64,000 nucleotides of DNA. It comes from Nocardioides zeae (GTDB taxonomy: Bacteria > Actinomycetota > Actinomycetes > Propionibacteriales > Nocardioidaceae). The stretch is from the NCBI RefSeq assembly GCF_030818655.1, contig NZ_JAUTAN010000001.1, positions 62,001 to 126,000 on the forward strand. The letters run 5' to 3'. This document shows, in pieces, positions 34,560 through 45,130 of the stretch. The first letter of the stretch is position 1; each line of letters begins with the position of its first letter. The position numbers and the translations under genes were made by a program. Below the pieces are notes generated by a model, which made no database searches, was not told the origin of the DNA, and worked only from the letters and a program-made list of their open reading frames with translations.

Positions 34560-35617
34560 GCACCGCCACCGTCGCGCGCCACTCCGCCGACCCGACCGGC
34601 CCCGCCCCGGGTACGACGCCCCGCGGCCCGTCCGCCCCCTCCACCTGGGAGCGCGTGCGCACCTGGGCGCCGTCGAGCCGCTACCTCCCGGTGCTCACCA
34701 CGGCCGCCCTCTTCCTCGGCATGTTCGGGGTCGGCGGGCTGCGCTACGAGGGCTTCACCGACCCGCAGGTGTTCCTCAGCCTGCTGCTCGACAACAGCTT
34801 CCTCATCGTGCTGGCGGTCGGCATGACGTTCGTGATCCTCACGGGGGGCATCGACCTCTCCGTCGGGTCCAACGTGGCGCTCTCCACCGTGATCGCCGCC
34901 AAGACGCTGGAGATGGGCTGGTCGCCGTACCTCTCCGTGGTCGCCGTGCTGCTCGTCGGCACCCTGCTGGGGACGCTGATGGGGCTGCTCATCCACTACC
35001 TCGACATCCAGCCCTTCATCGCCACGCTCGCCGGCATGTTCCTGGCGCGGGGGCTCTGCTACCTCATCAGCGTCGACTCGATCCCGATCACCAACCCGAC
35101 GTTCCAGGAGTGGGCCTACAAGACGGTCGACCTGCCGGGCGGCTACTACGTGGGCTACACGTCGCTGGTCGCCCTCGCCACCGTCGCGATCGCCGCGCTG
35201 GTGCTGGCCCGCACGCGGTTCGGGCGCACGGTCTACGCGATCGGCGGCAACGAGTCCTCGGCGCTCCTCATGGGCCTGCGGGTGGCGTCGACCAAGGTCG
35301 GCGTCTACGCGATCAGCGGCTTCTGCGCCTCGTTCGCCGGCCTGCTCTTCGCGCTCTACACGCTGTCGGGCTACTCGCTCAACGCCGTCGGCATGGAGCT
35401 CGACGCGATCGCGGCCGTCGTCATCGGGGGCACGCTGCTGACGGGCGGCCGGGGGTACGTCGTGGGCTCGCTCTTCGGGGTGCTCGTGCTGGGCGTCATC
35501 CAGACCTTCATCTCGTTCGACGGCACCCTCAGCTCCTGGTGGACCCGCATCAGCATCGGGCTCCTCGTGCTCGTGTTCGTCGTGGTGCAGCGCCTCATGA
35601 CCCGGCGCCAGCCGTGA
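34556..35617 (+). CDS. Sugar ABC transporter permease 2 (YjfF-like)
   Basis: 353 residues. A hydrophilic N-terminal tail of about 40 residues precedes nine or so helices; the conserved loop is ILTGGIDLSVGSNVALSTVIA and the late motif AAVVIGGTLLTGGRGYVVG. GGNESSALLMGLRV marks the cytoplasmic coupling region. It is the second half of the heterodimeric channel. Its stop overlaps the GTG of the LacI gene, so the regulator is made with the transporter. Confidence 0.9.
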   Translation: MSTATVARHSADPTGPAPGTTPRGPSAPSTWERVRTWAPSSRYLPVLTTAALFLGMFGVGGLRYEGFTDPQVFLSLLLDNSFLIVLAVGMTFVILTGGIDLSVGSNVALSTVIAAKTLEMGWSPYLSVVAVLLVGTLLGTLMGLLIHYLDIQPFIATLAGMFLARGLCYLISVDSIPITNPTFQEWAYKTVDLPGGYYVGYTSLVALATVAIAALVLARTRFGRTVYAIGGNESSALLMGLRVASTKVGVYAISGFCASFAGLLFALYTLSGYSLNAVGMELDAIAAVVIGGTLLTGGRGYVVGSLFGVLVLGVIQTFISFDGTLSSWWTRISIGLLVLVFVVVQRLMTRRQP

Positions 35618-36633
35618 CGGCCCTGCGGCCCGAGCCGCGGGTGCCGGTCATGGCCGACGTCGCCCGCCTCGCCGGGGTCTCCCACCAGACCGTCTCGCGG
35701 GTCGTGAACGGGCAGACCAACCTGCGCCCCGCCACCCGCCAGCGCGTCGAGGAGGCGATCCGCCAGCTCGGCTACCGGCCCAACACCGCGGCCCGCGCCC
35801 TCGTCACCCGCCGCTCGGCGACCATCGGGGTCATCGGCTCCAAGAGCGGCTTCTGGGGTCCCAGCACCGTGCACCGCGCCATCCAGGCGGCCGGCCGGGA
35901 GGCGGGCTACTTCGTCAGCTCCGTCAACCTCCAGAGCCTCACGCGCACGGAGCTGGTCGACGCGATCGACCACCTGCGGGCGCAGAGCGTCGAGGGCATC
36001 GTGCTGATCTCCGCGACCGACGAGGCCCTCGAGGTCGCGCGGGCGCAGGAGGACCTCGGCGTCCCGGTCGTCGTGGTCGAGGGCGACGACGCCAAGACCC
36101 GCTGGACGGTCGGTGTCGACCAGGTGTGCGGCGCCCGGCTGGGCACGCGGCACCTCATCGCGCAGGGGCACACCGAGATCGTGCACCTGGCCGGGCCGTC
36201 CACCTGGACGGAGGCCCGGGGCCGCCTCCTGGGGTGGCAGCAGGAGATGTACGACGCGGGCCTGCGCCCCGGGCGACCGGTGGCGGGGGACTGGTCGGCC
36301 CGGAGCGGCTACGAGGCCGGGCAGGCGATCGCCGCCCGGCGCGAGGTGACCGCGGTCTTCTGCGCCAACGACCAGATGGCCCTCGGCCTGCTCCGCGCGC
36401 TCCACGAGGCCGGCCGCCGCGTGCCCGACGACGTCAGCGTCGTGGGCTTCGACGACATCCCCGAGGCGGCCTACCTCATCCCGCCGCTCACCACGGTGCG
36501 GCAGGACTTCGGCGCGGTCGGCCGGCGGGCCATCGAGATCCTCCGTTCCGCCATCGGCGGCTCGACCGGCCCGGCGAGCCTCATCGCCCCCGAGCTGGTC
36601 GTGCGGTCCAGCACCGCCGCCCGCCCCTCCTGA
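35614..36633 (+). CDS. LacI-family transcriptional regulator (arabinose operon, copy 2; AraR-like)
   Basis: 339 residues from a GTG overlapping the permease stop. The HTH reads MADVARLAGVSHQTVSRVVN, hinge GYRPNTAARALV; the effector domain has AVFCANDQMALGLL and VPDDVSVVGFDDIPEAAYLIPPLTTV. It lies between the transporter genes and araBDA and is probably the arabinose-responsive repressor (AraR role) of the sites at 29462, 30629 and 30685. Being inside the operon, it would regulate its own synthesis. Confidence 0.9.
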   Translation: MTALRPEPRVPVMADVARLAGVSHQTVSRVVNGQTNLRPATRQRVEEAIRQLGYRPNTAARALVTRRSATIGVIGSKSGFWGPSTVHRAIQAAGREAGYFVSSVNLQSLTRTELVDAIDHLRAQSVEGIVLISATDEALEVARAQEDLGVPVVVVEGDDAKTRWTVGVDQVCGARLGTRHLIAQGHTEIVHLAGPSTWTEARGRLLGWQQEMYDAGLRPGRPVAGDWSARSGYEAGQAIAARREVTAVFCANDQMALGLLRALHEAGRRVPDDVSVVGFDDIPEAAYLIPPLTTVRQDFGAVGRRAIEILRSAIGGSTGPASLIAPELVVRSSTAARPS

Positions 36634-36680
36634 TCCTCCTCGCCCCCTCCCGAGGCCCAGCCCCAGCGAAAGGACACCCC

Positions 36681-38378
36681 TTGTCCGAGAGCCCACGTCC
36701 GACGTACGTCGTCGGGGTCGACTTCGGCACCCTGTCGGGGCGCGCGCTCGTCGTCCGCGTCTCCGACGGGGCCGAGCTCGGCACCGCCACGCACGAGTAC
36801 GCCCACGCGGTCGTCACCGACCGGCTCCCCGGGGGCGGCGGCCCGCTGCCGCCCGAGTGGGCGCTGCAGGTGCCGGAGGACTACCGCGAGGTGCTCCGCC
36901 ACGCCGTCCCGGCCGCGGTGGCCGCGGCCGGGATCGACCCGGCCGACGTCGTCGGCATCGCCACCGACTTCACCGCCTGCACGATGGTGCCGACGCTGGC
37001 CGACGGCACGCCGCTGTGCGAGGTGCCGGGGCTGGAGGACCGCCCGCACGCCTACGTGAAGCTGTGGCGCCACCACGCCGCCCAGCCGCAGGCGGACCGC
37101 ATCAACCGGCTCGCGGAGGAGCGGGGGGAGGCGTGGCTGCCGCGCTACGGCGGGCTGATCTCCTCGGAGTGGGAGTTCGCGAAGGGGCTGCAGGTCTTCG
37201 AGGAGGACCGCGAGGTCTACGACCGCATGGAGCACTGGGTCGAGGCCGCCGACTGGATCGTCTGGCAGCTCTCGGGGCAATACGTGCGCAATGCCTGCTC
37301 GGCCGGCTACAAGGGCATCTACCAGGACGGCGCCTACCCGTCGGCCGCCTTCCTCTCCGCGCTGGCGCCCGGGTTCGAGGGGTTCGTCCCCGACAAGCTC
37401 GATCACCCGATCGGCCAGCTCGGCGACCGCGCCGGCGGGCTCACGGCCGAGGCCGCCGCCTGGACCGGCCTGCCCGAGGGCATCGCGGTCGCGGTCGGCA
37501 ACGTCGACGCGCACGTCAGCGCGCCGGCCGCGCAGGCCACCGGCACCGGTCAGATGGTCGCGATCATGGGCACGTCCACGTGCCACGTCATGAGCGCCGA
37601 CGTGCTGCGCGAGGTGCCCGGCATGTGCGGCGTCGTCGACGGCGGCATCGTCGCGGGCAGCTGGGGCTACGAGGCGGGCCAGAGCGGCGTCGGCGACATC
37701 TTCGGCTGGTTCGTCCGCACGGGCGTGCCCGCGGCGTACGCCGAGGCCGCGGCCGCCGCGGGGGAGTCGGTGCACGAGCACCTCACCCGGCTCGCGTCCG
37801 CGCAGGAGGTGGGCGAGCACGGCCTCGTCGCGCTCGACTGGCACAGCGGCAACCGCTCCGTGCTGGTCGACCACGAGCTGTCCGGCCTCGTCGTGGGCCT
37901 GACGCTGGCGACCCGCCCGGAGGATGTCTACCGCGCGCTGCTCGAGGCGACCGCGTTCGGCACCCGGGTGATCGTCGAGACCTTCCGCACCAGCGGCGTA
38001 CCGGTGCACGAGCTGATCGTCGCCGGTGGCCTCGCGCGCAACCACCTCCTCATGCAGGTGTACGCCGACGTCACGCGCCTCCCGCTGTCGGTCCTCGACT
38101 CGGAGCAGGGCCCGGCGCTCGGCTCCGCGATCCACGCGGCGGTCGCCGCCGGCGCCTACGCCGACGTCCCGTCGGCGGCCAAGAGCATGGGCCGGGTGCG
38201 GCGCGACGTGTTCGTGCCCGACGAGGCCCGGGCGCAGCGCTACGACGCGCTCTTCGCGGAGTACGTCGCGCTGCACGACCACTTCGGACGGAGCGCGCCC
38301 GTCATGCGGCGCCTCAAGGCCGGTCGGCGCGCCGCCGTCGCGGCACGCCTGGCGCGCGAGAGCGGAGGAGAGCGATGA
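36681..38378 (+). CDS. araB: L-ribulokinase
   Basis: 565 residues. It phosphorylates L-ribulose to L-ribulose 5-phosphate. FGGY-kinase motifs: VGVDFGTLSGRALVV at the N-terminus, IATDFTACTMVP, AIMGTSTCHVM, GYEAGQSGVGDIFGWFV and the C-terminal ATP-binding VAGGLARNHLLMQVYADV. The start is taken as the rare TTG at 36681, because GAAAGGA precedes it at the right distance and homologues begin SPRPTYVVGVDFG. It starts the araB-araD-araA gene order. Confidence 0.93.
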   Translation: MSESPRPTYVVGVDFGTLSGRALVVRVSDGAELGTATHEYAHAVVTDRLPGGGGPLPPEWALQVPEDYREVLRHAVPAAVAAAGIDPADVVGIATDFTACTMVPTLADGTPLCEVPGLEDRPHAYVKLWRHHAAQPQADRINRLAEERGEAWLPRYGGLISSEWEFAKGLQVFEEDREVYDRMEHWVEAADWIVWQLSGQYVRNACSAGYKGIYQDGAYPSAAFLSALAPGFEGFVPDKLDHPIGQLGDRAGGLTAEAAAWTGLPEGIAVAVGNVDAHVSAPAAQATGTGQMVAIMGTSTCHVMSADVLREVPGMCGVVDGGIVAGSWGYEAGQSGVGDIFGWFVRTGVPAAYAEAAAAAGESVHEHLTRLASAQEVGEHGLVALDWHSGNRSVLVDHELSGLVVGLTLATRPEDVYRALLEATAFGTRVIVETFRTSGVPVHELIVAGGLARNHLLMQVYADVTRLPLSVLDSEQGPALGSAIHAAVAAGAYADVPSAAKSMGRVRRDVFVPDEARAQRYDALFAEYVALHDHFGRSAPVMRRLKAGRRAAVAARLARESGGER

Positions 38379-39052
38379 CCGTCGTCGACGACGTGCGCAG
38401 TACCATCCAGGGGCTGCGCCGCGAGGTGTGCGCGCTGCACGAGCAGCTGACGCGCTACCAGCTGGTGGTGTGGACCGCGGGCAACGTCTCGGCCCGGGTG
38501 CCCGGGCAGGACCTGCTCGTCATCAAGCCGAGCGGGGTCTCCTACGACGACCTGACGCCCGAGAACATGGTCGTCTGCGACCTGGAGGGCCGCGTCGTCG
38601 AGGGCGAGCACGCGCCGTCCTCCGACACGGAGGCGCAGGCCTACGTCTACCGCGAGATGCCCCACGTCGGCGGCGTCGTGCACACGCACTCGACGTACGC
38701 CACCGCGTGGGCCGCGCGCGGCGAGCCGGTGCCGTGCGTGCTGACGATGGGGGCCGACGAGTTCGGCGGCGAGATCCCCGTCGGGCCGTTCGCCGTCATC
38801 GGCGACGACTCCATCGGGCGCGGGATCGTCGAGACCCTCCGCGGCAGCCGCTCGCCGGCGGTGCTGATGCGCAACCACGGGGTGTTCGCGATCGGCAAGG
38901 ACGCGCGCTCGGCGGTCAAGGCGGCCGTCATGTGCGAGGACGTCGCGCGCACCGTGCACATCTCCCGCCAGCTGGGCGACCCCGTGCCCCTCGCGCCCGC
39001 GCAGGTCGACGCGCTCTTCGACCGCTACCAGAACGTCTACGGCCAGCGCTGA
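38375..39052 (+). CDS. araD: L-ribulose-5-phosphate 4-epimerase
   Basis: 225 residues. It converts L-ribulose 5-phosphate to D-xylulose 5-phosphate, feeding the pentose phosphate pathway. The class II aldolase fold shows GNVSAR, KPSGVSYDDL, SSDTEAQAYVYR, the zinc-ligand HTHS of VVHTHSTYATAWA and the later metal His in LMRNHGVFAIG. GGAGGAGAG precedes the ATG, which overlaps the araB stop. Confidence 0.95.
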   Translation: MTVVDDVRSTIQGLRREVCALHEQLTRYQLVVWTAGNVSARVPGQDLLVIKPSGVSYDDLTPENMVVCDLEGRVVEGEHAPSSDTEAQAYVYREMPHVGGVVHTHSTYATAWAARGEPVPCVLTMGADEFGGEIPVGPFAVIGDDSIGRGIVETLRGSRSPAVLMRNHGVFAIGKDARSAVKAAVMCEDVARTVHISRQLGDPVPLAPAQVDALFDRYQNVYGQR

Positions 39053-39091
39053 GCCCCCGCGGCCCGGCACCCATCGCTCTCGAGGAGACCC

Positions 39092-40609
39092 ATGACCACC
39101 CAGCAGTCCTCCGCCCCCACGCCCGAGGTGTGGTTCCTGACCGGCAGCCAGTCCCTCTACGGTCCGGAGACGCTCGACCAGGTCGCGGCCCAGTCGCAGG
39201 GGATCGTCGCGCGGCTCGCCGCCGTCGCCGACCTGCCGGTCGACGTGGTCTGGAAGCCGGTGCTGCTCGACGCGGGCGCCATCCACCGGCAGGTGCTCGA
39301 GGCCAACCTGGCCCGCGAGTGCGTCGGCGTCATCACGTGGATGCACACGTTCTCCCCGGCCAAGATGTGGATCGCCGGGCTCGACGCGCTGCAGAAGCCG
39401 CTGCTGCACCTGCACACGCAGGCCGGCATGGAGCTGCCGTGGTCGACGATCGACATGGACTTCATGAACCTCAACCAGGCCGCCCACGGCGACCGGGAGT
39501 TCGGCTACATCCAGTCGCGCCTCGGGGTGGCGCGCAAGACCGTCGCCGGGCACGTCGACTCGCCCGGCGTCGCCGCCCGCGTGGCCGACTGGGCCCGCGC
39601 GGCCGTCGGCCGCGACGAGGTGCGCCACCTCAAGCTGGCGCGCTTCGGCGACAACATGCGCGACGTCGCGGTCACGGAGGGCGACAAGGTCGAGGCGCAG
39701 CTGCGCTTCGGCGTCTCGGTCAACACCTACGGCGTGAACGACCTCGTCGCCGTCGTCGACGCGATCGACGACGAGGCGATCACGAAGCTGGTGACGGAGT
39801 ACGCCGACACCTACCGCGTCGACCCGGCGCTGCTGCCCGGCGGCGACCGCCACGACTCCCTGCGGTACGGCGCGCGCGTCGAGCTCGGCCTCCGCACGTT
39901 CCTCGAGGACGGGGGCTTCCGCGCGTTCACGACGAACTTCGAGGACCTCGGCGGGCTGCGGCAGCTGCCGGGTCTGGCGGTGCAGCGGTTGATGGCCGAC
40001 GGCTACGGGTTCGGCGGCGAGGGCGACTGGAAGACCTCGGTGCTGCTGCGGGCGATGAAGGCGATGGCCGGCACGCTGCCGGGCGGCACGTCCTTCATGG
40101 AGGACTACACCTACCACCTGGTGCCGGGCCACGAGAAGATCCTCGGCGCCCACATGCTCGAGGTCTGCCCGACCATCACGTCGCAGCAGCCGAGCCTGGA
40201 GATCCACCCGCTCGGCATCGGCGGCCGGGAGGACCCGGTGCGCCTGCGCTTCACGGCCGACCCGGGCCCGGCGGTGGTGGCGGGCCTGTCCGACCTGGGC
40301 GACCGCTTCCGGCTGACGGTGAACGAGATCGACTGCGTCGAGCCCGACGAGGACCTGCCGCTGCTGCCCGTCGCGTGCGCCGTGTGGGAGCCCCGGCCGT
40401 CGCTGTCCACGTCGGCGGAGGCGTGGCTGATGGCGGGGGCGCCGCACCACACGGTGCTGTCGAAGGCGATCGGGGTCGAGCCGCTCGCCGACTTCGCCGA
40501 GATGACCGGCGTCGAGATGGTCACGATCGACGCGTCCACCACCCCGCGGGCCTTCCAGCGCGAGCTGCAGTGGAACGCGGCGTACCACCGGCTGGCGGCG
40601 CGGCTCTGA
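39092..40609 (+). CDS. araA: L-arabinose isomerase
   Basis: 505 residues, full length. It converts L-arabinose to L-ribulose with a divalent metal. Diagnostic stretches: [73 protein letters not shown], and [28 protein letters not shown], with metal/catalytic Glu and His residues in the last. GAGGAGA precedes the ATG. It completes araBDA; no terminator is evident before the psuK promoter. Confidence 0.97.
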   Translation: MTTQQSSAPTPEVWFLTGSQSLYGPETLDQVAAQSQGIVARLAAVADLPVDVVWKPVLLDAGAIHRQVLEANLARECVGVITWMHTFSPAKMWIAGLDALQKPLLHLHTQAGMELPWSTIDMDFMNLNQAAHGDREFGYIQSRLGVARKTVAGHVDSPGVAARVADWARAAVGRDEVRHLKLARFGDNMRDVAVTEGDKVEAQLRFGVSVNTYGVNDLVAVVDAIDDEAITKLVTEYADTYRVDPALLPGGDRHDSLRYGARVELGLRTFLEDGGFRAFTTNFEDLGGLRQLPGLAVQRLMADGYGFGGEGDWKTSVLLRAMKAMAGTLPGGTSFMEDYTYHLVPGHEKILGAHMLEVCPTITSQQPSLEIHPLGIGGREDPVRLRFTADPGPAVVAGLSDLGDRFRLTVNEIDCVEPDEDLPLLPVACAVWEPRPSLSTSAEAWLMAGAPHHTVLSKAIGVEPLADFAEMTGVEMVTIDASTTPRAFQRELQWNAAYHRLAARL

Positions 40610-40656
40610 TCCTGGGGGACTCTCGGTCGGGGGGTTGTTTGTTGCACTAAAGGAGC

Positions 40657-40670
40657 CTTAGGGTTCTAAG
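40657..40670. promoter_or_regulatory. Palindrome over the psuK promoter
   Basis: CTTAG-GGTT-CTAAG overlaps the probable -10 TAGGGT (40659-40664), which lies 7 bases before the ATG; TTGTTT at 40635-40640 could be the -35 with an 18-base spacer. The HTH of PsuK itself could bind here. Confidence 0.5.
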
Positions 40671-40671
40671 C

Positions 40672-41736
40672 ATGAATCTGACCGAGCGCGAGCGGGAGAT
40701 CGTCGCGATGCTGCGACGTGACCCGCTGCTCGGCTCGGAGGCCCTCGCCGACGCGCTGGGCACGACCCGGGCCGCCGTCAACGTCCACCTGTCCAACCTG
40801 GGCAAGAAGGGCGTGATCCTGGGGCGCGGCTACGTGCTCGGCGAGGGCCCGTCGGTGGTCGTCGTCGGCGGCGCCAACATGGACGTGAAGGCCCGCAGCG
40901 GCCAGCCCGCCACCGCCGGAACCAGCAATCCCGGCACGACGACCTTCGCCCCCGGCGGCGTGGGCCGCAACGTGGCGGAGAACCTCGCCCGCCTGGGCAC
41001 CCGGACCCACCTGGTCGCCGCTGTCGGCGCCGACCCGCTCGGCGACCAGGTGCTCGCCGCGACCTCGGACGCCGGCGTGCGCGTCGAGCACGTGCGGCGC
41101 AGCCCGCACGCGACGGGCACCTACACGGCCGTCCTCGACGCCGACGGCGAGCTCGTCGTCGCGGTCGCCGACATGCGGGCGAGCGACGCGCTCGCGCCGG
41201 CCGACGTCGACGCCGCCCGCGACCTCGTGGCCGCGGCCAGCCTCGTCGTGCTCGACGGCAACCTCCCCACCGAGACCCTCGCCTTCGCGCTCGACCTGGC
41301 GGCCGCCTCCGACGTGCGCGTCGTGCTCGAGCCGGTGAGCGTCGCGAAGGCGGAGCGGCTCGCCCCGCTGCTCGATGGCACCCGGCCCGTCTTCGCGATC
41401 ACCCCCAACCGCGACGAGCTCGCCGTGCTCGGCGGCGACGTCGACGCCCTCCACGCGCGGGGCGTGACCTGGGTCTGGGTGCGCCTCGGCGCGGAGGGCT
41501 CGCTCCTGAGCGGCCCGACCGGCCGCCACGAGCTCCCCGCCGCGCGCACCGACGAGGTCGTCGACGTCACCGGCGCCGGCGACGCCTCGCTCGCCGCCTT
41601 CTGCCACGCCCTGCTCTCCGGCGACGACGAGGTGGGGGCGGCCGCCTACGGCCACGCCGCCGCCGCGCTCACCATCGCCAGCACCCGCACCGTCCGCCGC
41701 GACCTCACCGACCGCCTCGTCAGGAGACACGCATGA
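40672..41736 (+). CDS. psuK: Pseudouridine kinase with N-terminal HTH (PfkB family)
   Basis: 354 residues. Residues 1-55 form a winged helix (LTEREREIVAMLRRDPLLGSEALADALGTTRAAVNVHLSNL) fused to a PfkB kinase with GGANMDV, GGVGRNVAENLARLG and the catalytic DVTGAGDASLAAF. The same architecture occurs in YeiC/PsuK, which phosphorylates pseudouridine to pseudouridine 5'-phosphate. The next gene is psuG, completing the salvage pair, and its ATG overlaps this stop. A palindrome on the promoter suggests self-regulation through the HTH. AGGAG at 40651 lies too far upstream to serve as a normal ribosome site. Confidence 0.9.
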   Translation: MNLTEREREIVAMLRRDPLLGSEALADALGTTRAAVNVHLSNLGKKGVILGRGYVLGEGPSVVVVGGANMDVKARSGQPATAGTSNPGTTTFAPGGVGRNVAENLARLGTRTHLVAAVGADPLGDQVLAATSDAGVRVEHVRRSPHATGTYTAVLDADGELVVAVADMRASDALAPADVDAARDLVAAASLVVLDGNLPTETLAFALDLAAASDVRVVLEPVSVAKAERLAPLLDGTRPVFAITPNRDELAVLGGDVDALHARGVTWVWVRLGAEGSLLSGPTGRHELPAARTDEVVDVTGAGDASLAAFCHALLSGDDEVGAAAYGHAAAALTIASTRTVRRDLTDRLVRRHA

Positions 41737-42650
41737 CCACGCCCCACCCGATGCTCCGGATCACCGACGAGGTCGCCGCCGCGCTGCGCGACGGCCGACC
41801 GGTCGTCGCCCTCGAGAGCACGATCATCAGCCACGGGATGCCCTACCCGCAGAACGTCGCGATGGCCACGGAGGTCGAGGGCATCGTGCGCGAGCACGGC
41901 GCTGTGCCCGCCACCATCGCCGTGCTCGACGGCGTGCCGCGGATCGGCCTCGACGCGGACGACCTCGAGCTGCTCGCCAGCCACGGGGGCGTGGCGAAGG
42001 TCAGCGTGCGCGACCTGCCGTACGTCGTCGCGCGCGGTGTCCACGGCGCCACGACGGTCGCCGCGACCATGCGACTGGCCGCGCTCGCCGGGATTCGCGT
42101 CTTCGTCACCGGCGGCCTCGGCGGCGTTCACCGCGGTGCTCCGGAGTCGTTCGACGTGAGCGCCGACCTCACCGAGCTGAGCCAGACCGACGTGACCGTC
42201 GTCAGCGCCGGCGTGAAGAGCATCCTCGACATCGGCCTCACCCTCGAGAAGCTCGAGACCCTGGGCGTGCCCGTGCTGGTCGAGGGCAGCGACGAGTTCC
42301 CCTCCTTCTTCTCGCGCTCCAGCGGGTTCGCCGCCCCGATGCGCGTCGACGGCGCGGAGCAGGTCGCCGCCGTCATGCGGGCCAAGTGGGACCTCGGCAT
42401 CGCCGGTGGCGTCGTCGTCGCGCAGCCCATCCCGGTGGAGGACGAGATCCCGGCGGCCGAGATCGACGGGATCATCGCCCAGGCGCTCGCCGACATGGAC
42501 GACCTCGGCATCACGGGCAAGGACGCGACGCCGTACCTGCTCGGTCGCATCGTCGAGATCACCGGCGGCGCGAGCCTCACCGCCAACATCGCACTGGTGC
42601 GCGCGAACGCGCGCCTGGGCGCGGCGATCGCGCGGGCGTACGCGGGCTGA
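41733..42650 (+). CDS. psuG: Pseudouridine-5'-phosphate glycosidase
   Basis: 305 residues. It cleaves pseudouridine 5'-phosphate into uracil and ribose 5-phosphate. Signature stretches: VALESTIISHGMPYPQN (catalytic Glu), PATIAVLDGVPRIGL, GATTVAATM, VFVTGGLGGVHRGA, VVSAGVKSILDIG (catalytic Lys), FPSFFSRSSG and the C-terminal SLTANIALVRANARLGA. Coupled to psuK by a 4-base overlap. Confidence 0.96.
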   Translation: MTTPHPMLRITDEVAAALRDGRPVVALESTIISHGMPYPQNVAMATEVEGIVREHGAVPATIAVLDGVPRIGLDADDLELLASHGGVAKVSVRDLPYVVARGVHGATTVAATMRLAALAGIRVFVTGGLGGVHRGAPESFDVSADLTELSQTDVTVVSAGVKSILDIGLTLEKLETLGVPVLVEGSDEFPSFFSRSSGFAAPMRVDGAEQVAAVMRAKWDLGIAGGVVVAQPIPVEDEIPAAEIDGIIAQALADMDDLGITGKDATPYLLGRIVEITGGASLTANIALVRANARLGAAIARAYAG

Positions 42651-42668
42651 GCCGTCGGCGGGAGCGCC

Positions 42669-42674
42669 TAGGCT
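42669..42674 (+). promoter_or_regulatory. Leaderless-type -10 for the ABC-F gene
   Basis: TAGGCT, 7 bases before the GTG at 42682. Confidence 0.5.
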
Positions 42675-42681
42675 CTCGCCC

Positions 42682-44320
<1,639 letters not shown>

Positions 44321-44327
44321 TCGCGCG

Positions 44328-44924
44328 GTGATCCGGCGGGAGGAGATCACGCAGCACTACGCCTACGACCCGGCGCAGGTCGACCGTGTGGTGCCCGAGG
44401 TGGTGGAGCACGTCGCGGTGGTGCCGTACGACGCGGGCTGGCCCGCGGCGTACGCCGTCGTCGCCGAGCGGATCGGGGCGGCGCTGGGGCCCGGCGCGGT
44501 CGCGGTGGAGCACGTGGGGTCGACGTCGGTGCCGGGGCTGGCGGCGAAGCCGGTCATCGATGTCGACGTGATGGTGGCGGACCCCACGGACGAGGCGGCC
44601 TACGTGCCGGCGCTCGAGGCCGCCGGCTTCGTGCTGCAGCTGCGGGAGCCGCGCTGGCACGAGCACCGCGCGTTCCGGGGTGCCGAGCCGCGATCGAACG
44701 TGCACGTCTGGGGACCGGACTGCCCGGAGGTCGAGCGCCACCGCATCCTGCGCGACTGGCTGCGGGAGCACCCGGAGGACGTGGAGCGGTACGCCGCGGC
44801 GAAGGTCGGTGCCGCCGAGGAGACGAACGCCGTGGGCGGCGTGGTCATGGACTACAACGCTCGCAAGGAGCCCGTCGTGCGCGCCATCTTCGAGCGGGCG
44901 TTCCGGGCGCGCGGGCTGCTGTAG
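44328..44924 (+). CDS. GrpB-family (UPF0157) nucleotidyltransferase-fold protein
   Basis: 198 residues. The core VEHVGSTSVPGLAAKPVIDVDVMV is the GrpB/UPF0157 signature of a minimal nucleotidyltransferase fold (Gly-Ser then Asp-x-Asp), followed by EHRAFRGAEPRSNVHVW. The substrate of this family is unknown; some members are fused to CoA kinase domains. It starts 7 bases after the ABC-F gene with a weak ribosome site, probably as part of the same transcript. Confidence 0.85.
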   Translation: MIRREEITQHYAYDPAQVDRVVPEVVEHVAVVPYDAGWPAAYAVVAERIGAALGPGAVAVEHVGSTSVPGLAAKPVIDVDVMVADPTDEAAYVPALEAAGFVLQLREPRWHEHRAFRGAEPRSNVHVWGPDCPEVERHRILRDWLREHPEDVERYAAAKVGAAEETNAVGGVVMDYNARKEPVVRAIFERAFRARGLL

Positions 44925-44946
44925 GTCGCGTCGAGAGGGGTCGGGC

Positions 44947-45000
44947 GGCGCGGCGGGAGCGTCGAGTTGGGTCGTACGGCGCGGCGGGAGCGTCGAGTTG
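44947..45000. repeat. Direct repeat of 23 bp (31-bp period)
   Basis: The 23-base unit at 44947-44969 recurs exactly at 44978-45000; it begins GGCGCGGCGGGAGC and ends TCGAGTTG. It lies between GrpB and the HNH gene. Confidence 0.8.
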
Positions 45001-45053
45001 TCATGTACGCCGCGGTGCAGGCGGGAGCTCGTTGCTGTGTACGTGACAACTCG
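44994..45053. repeat. Inverted repeat with 15-bp arms
   Basis: CGAGTTGTCATGTAC (44994-45008) is matched by GTACGTGACAACTCG (45039-45053) with one mismatch and a 30-base loop. It could fold in RNA as a terminator or leader structure before the HNH gene. Confidence 0.65.
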
Positions 45054-45081
45054 GCGACGCCTCGGATCGGTCATCCACAGG

Positions 45082-45101
45082 TCACCACCGAGAGGTGGTG
45101 A
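45082..45101 (+). other. Perfect small hairpin in the HNH gene upstream region
   Basis: TCACCACC-GAGA-GGTGGTGA, an 8-bp stem with a stable tetraloop, 30 bases before the ATG. It precedes the -10, so it acts as DNA or as the end of the upstream transcript. Confidence 0.5.
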
Positions 45102-45117
45102 TCGCATGTTTGTTCGA
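45102..45117. promoter_or_regulatory. Candidate LexA (SOS) box
   Basis: TCGCAT-GTTT-GTTCGA matches 10 of 12 defined positions of the actinobacterial SOS box TCGAAC-N4-GTTCGA, just upstream of the -10 TAGAGT (45119-45124). Confidence 0.45.
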
Positions 45118-45118
45118 T

Positions 45119-45124
45119 TAGAGT
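45119..45124 (+). promoter_or_regulatory. Leaderless-type -10 for the DUF222-HNH gene
   Basis: TAGAGT, 6 bases before the ATG at 45131. Confidence 0.5.
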
Positions 45125-45130
45125 GGGGTC

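Noticed and set aside
45072..45080. TCATCCACA as a further DnaA box
   Set aside because: One mismatch, single copy, no partner; weaker than the pair at 23.06-23.11 kb.
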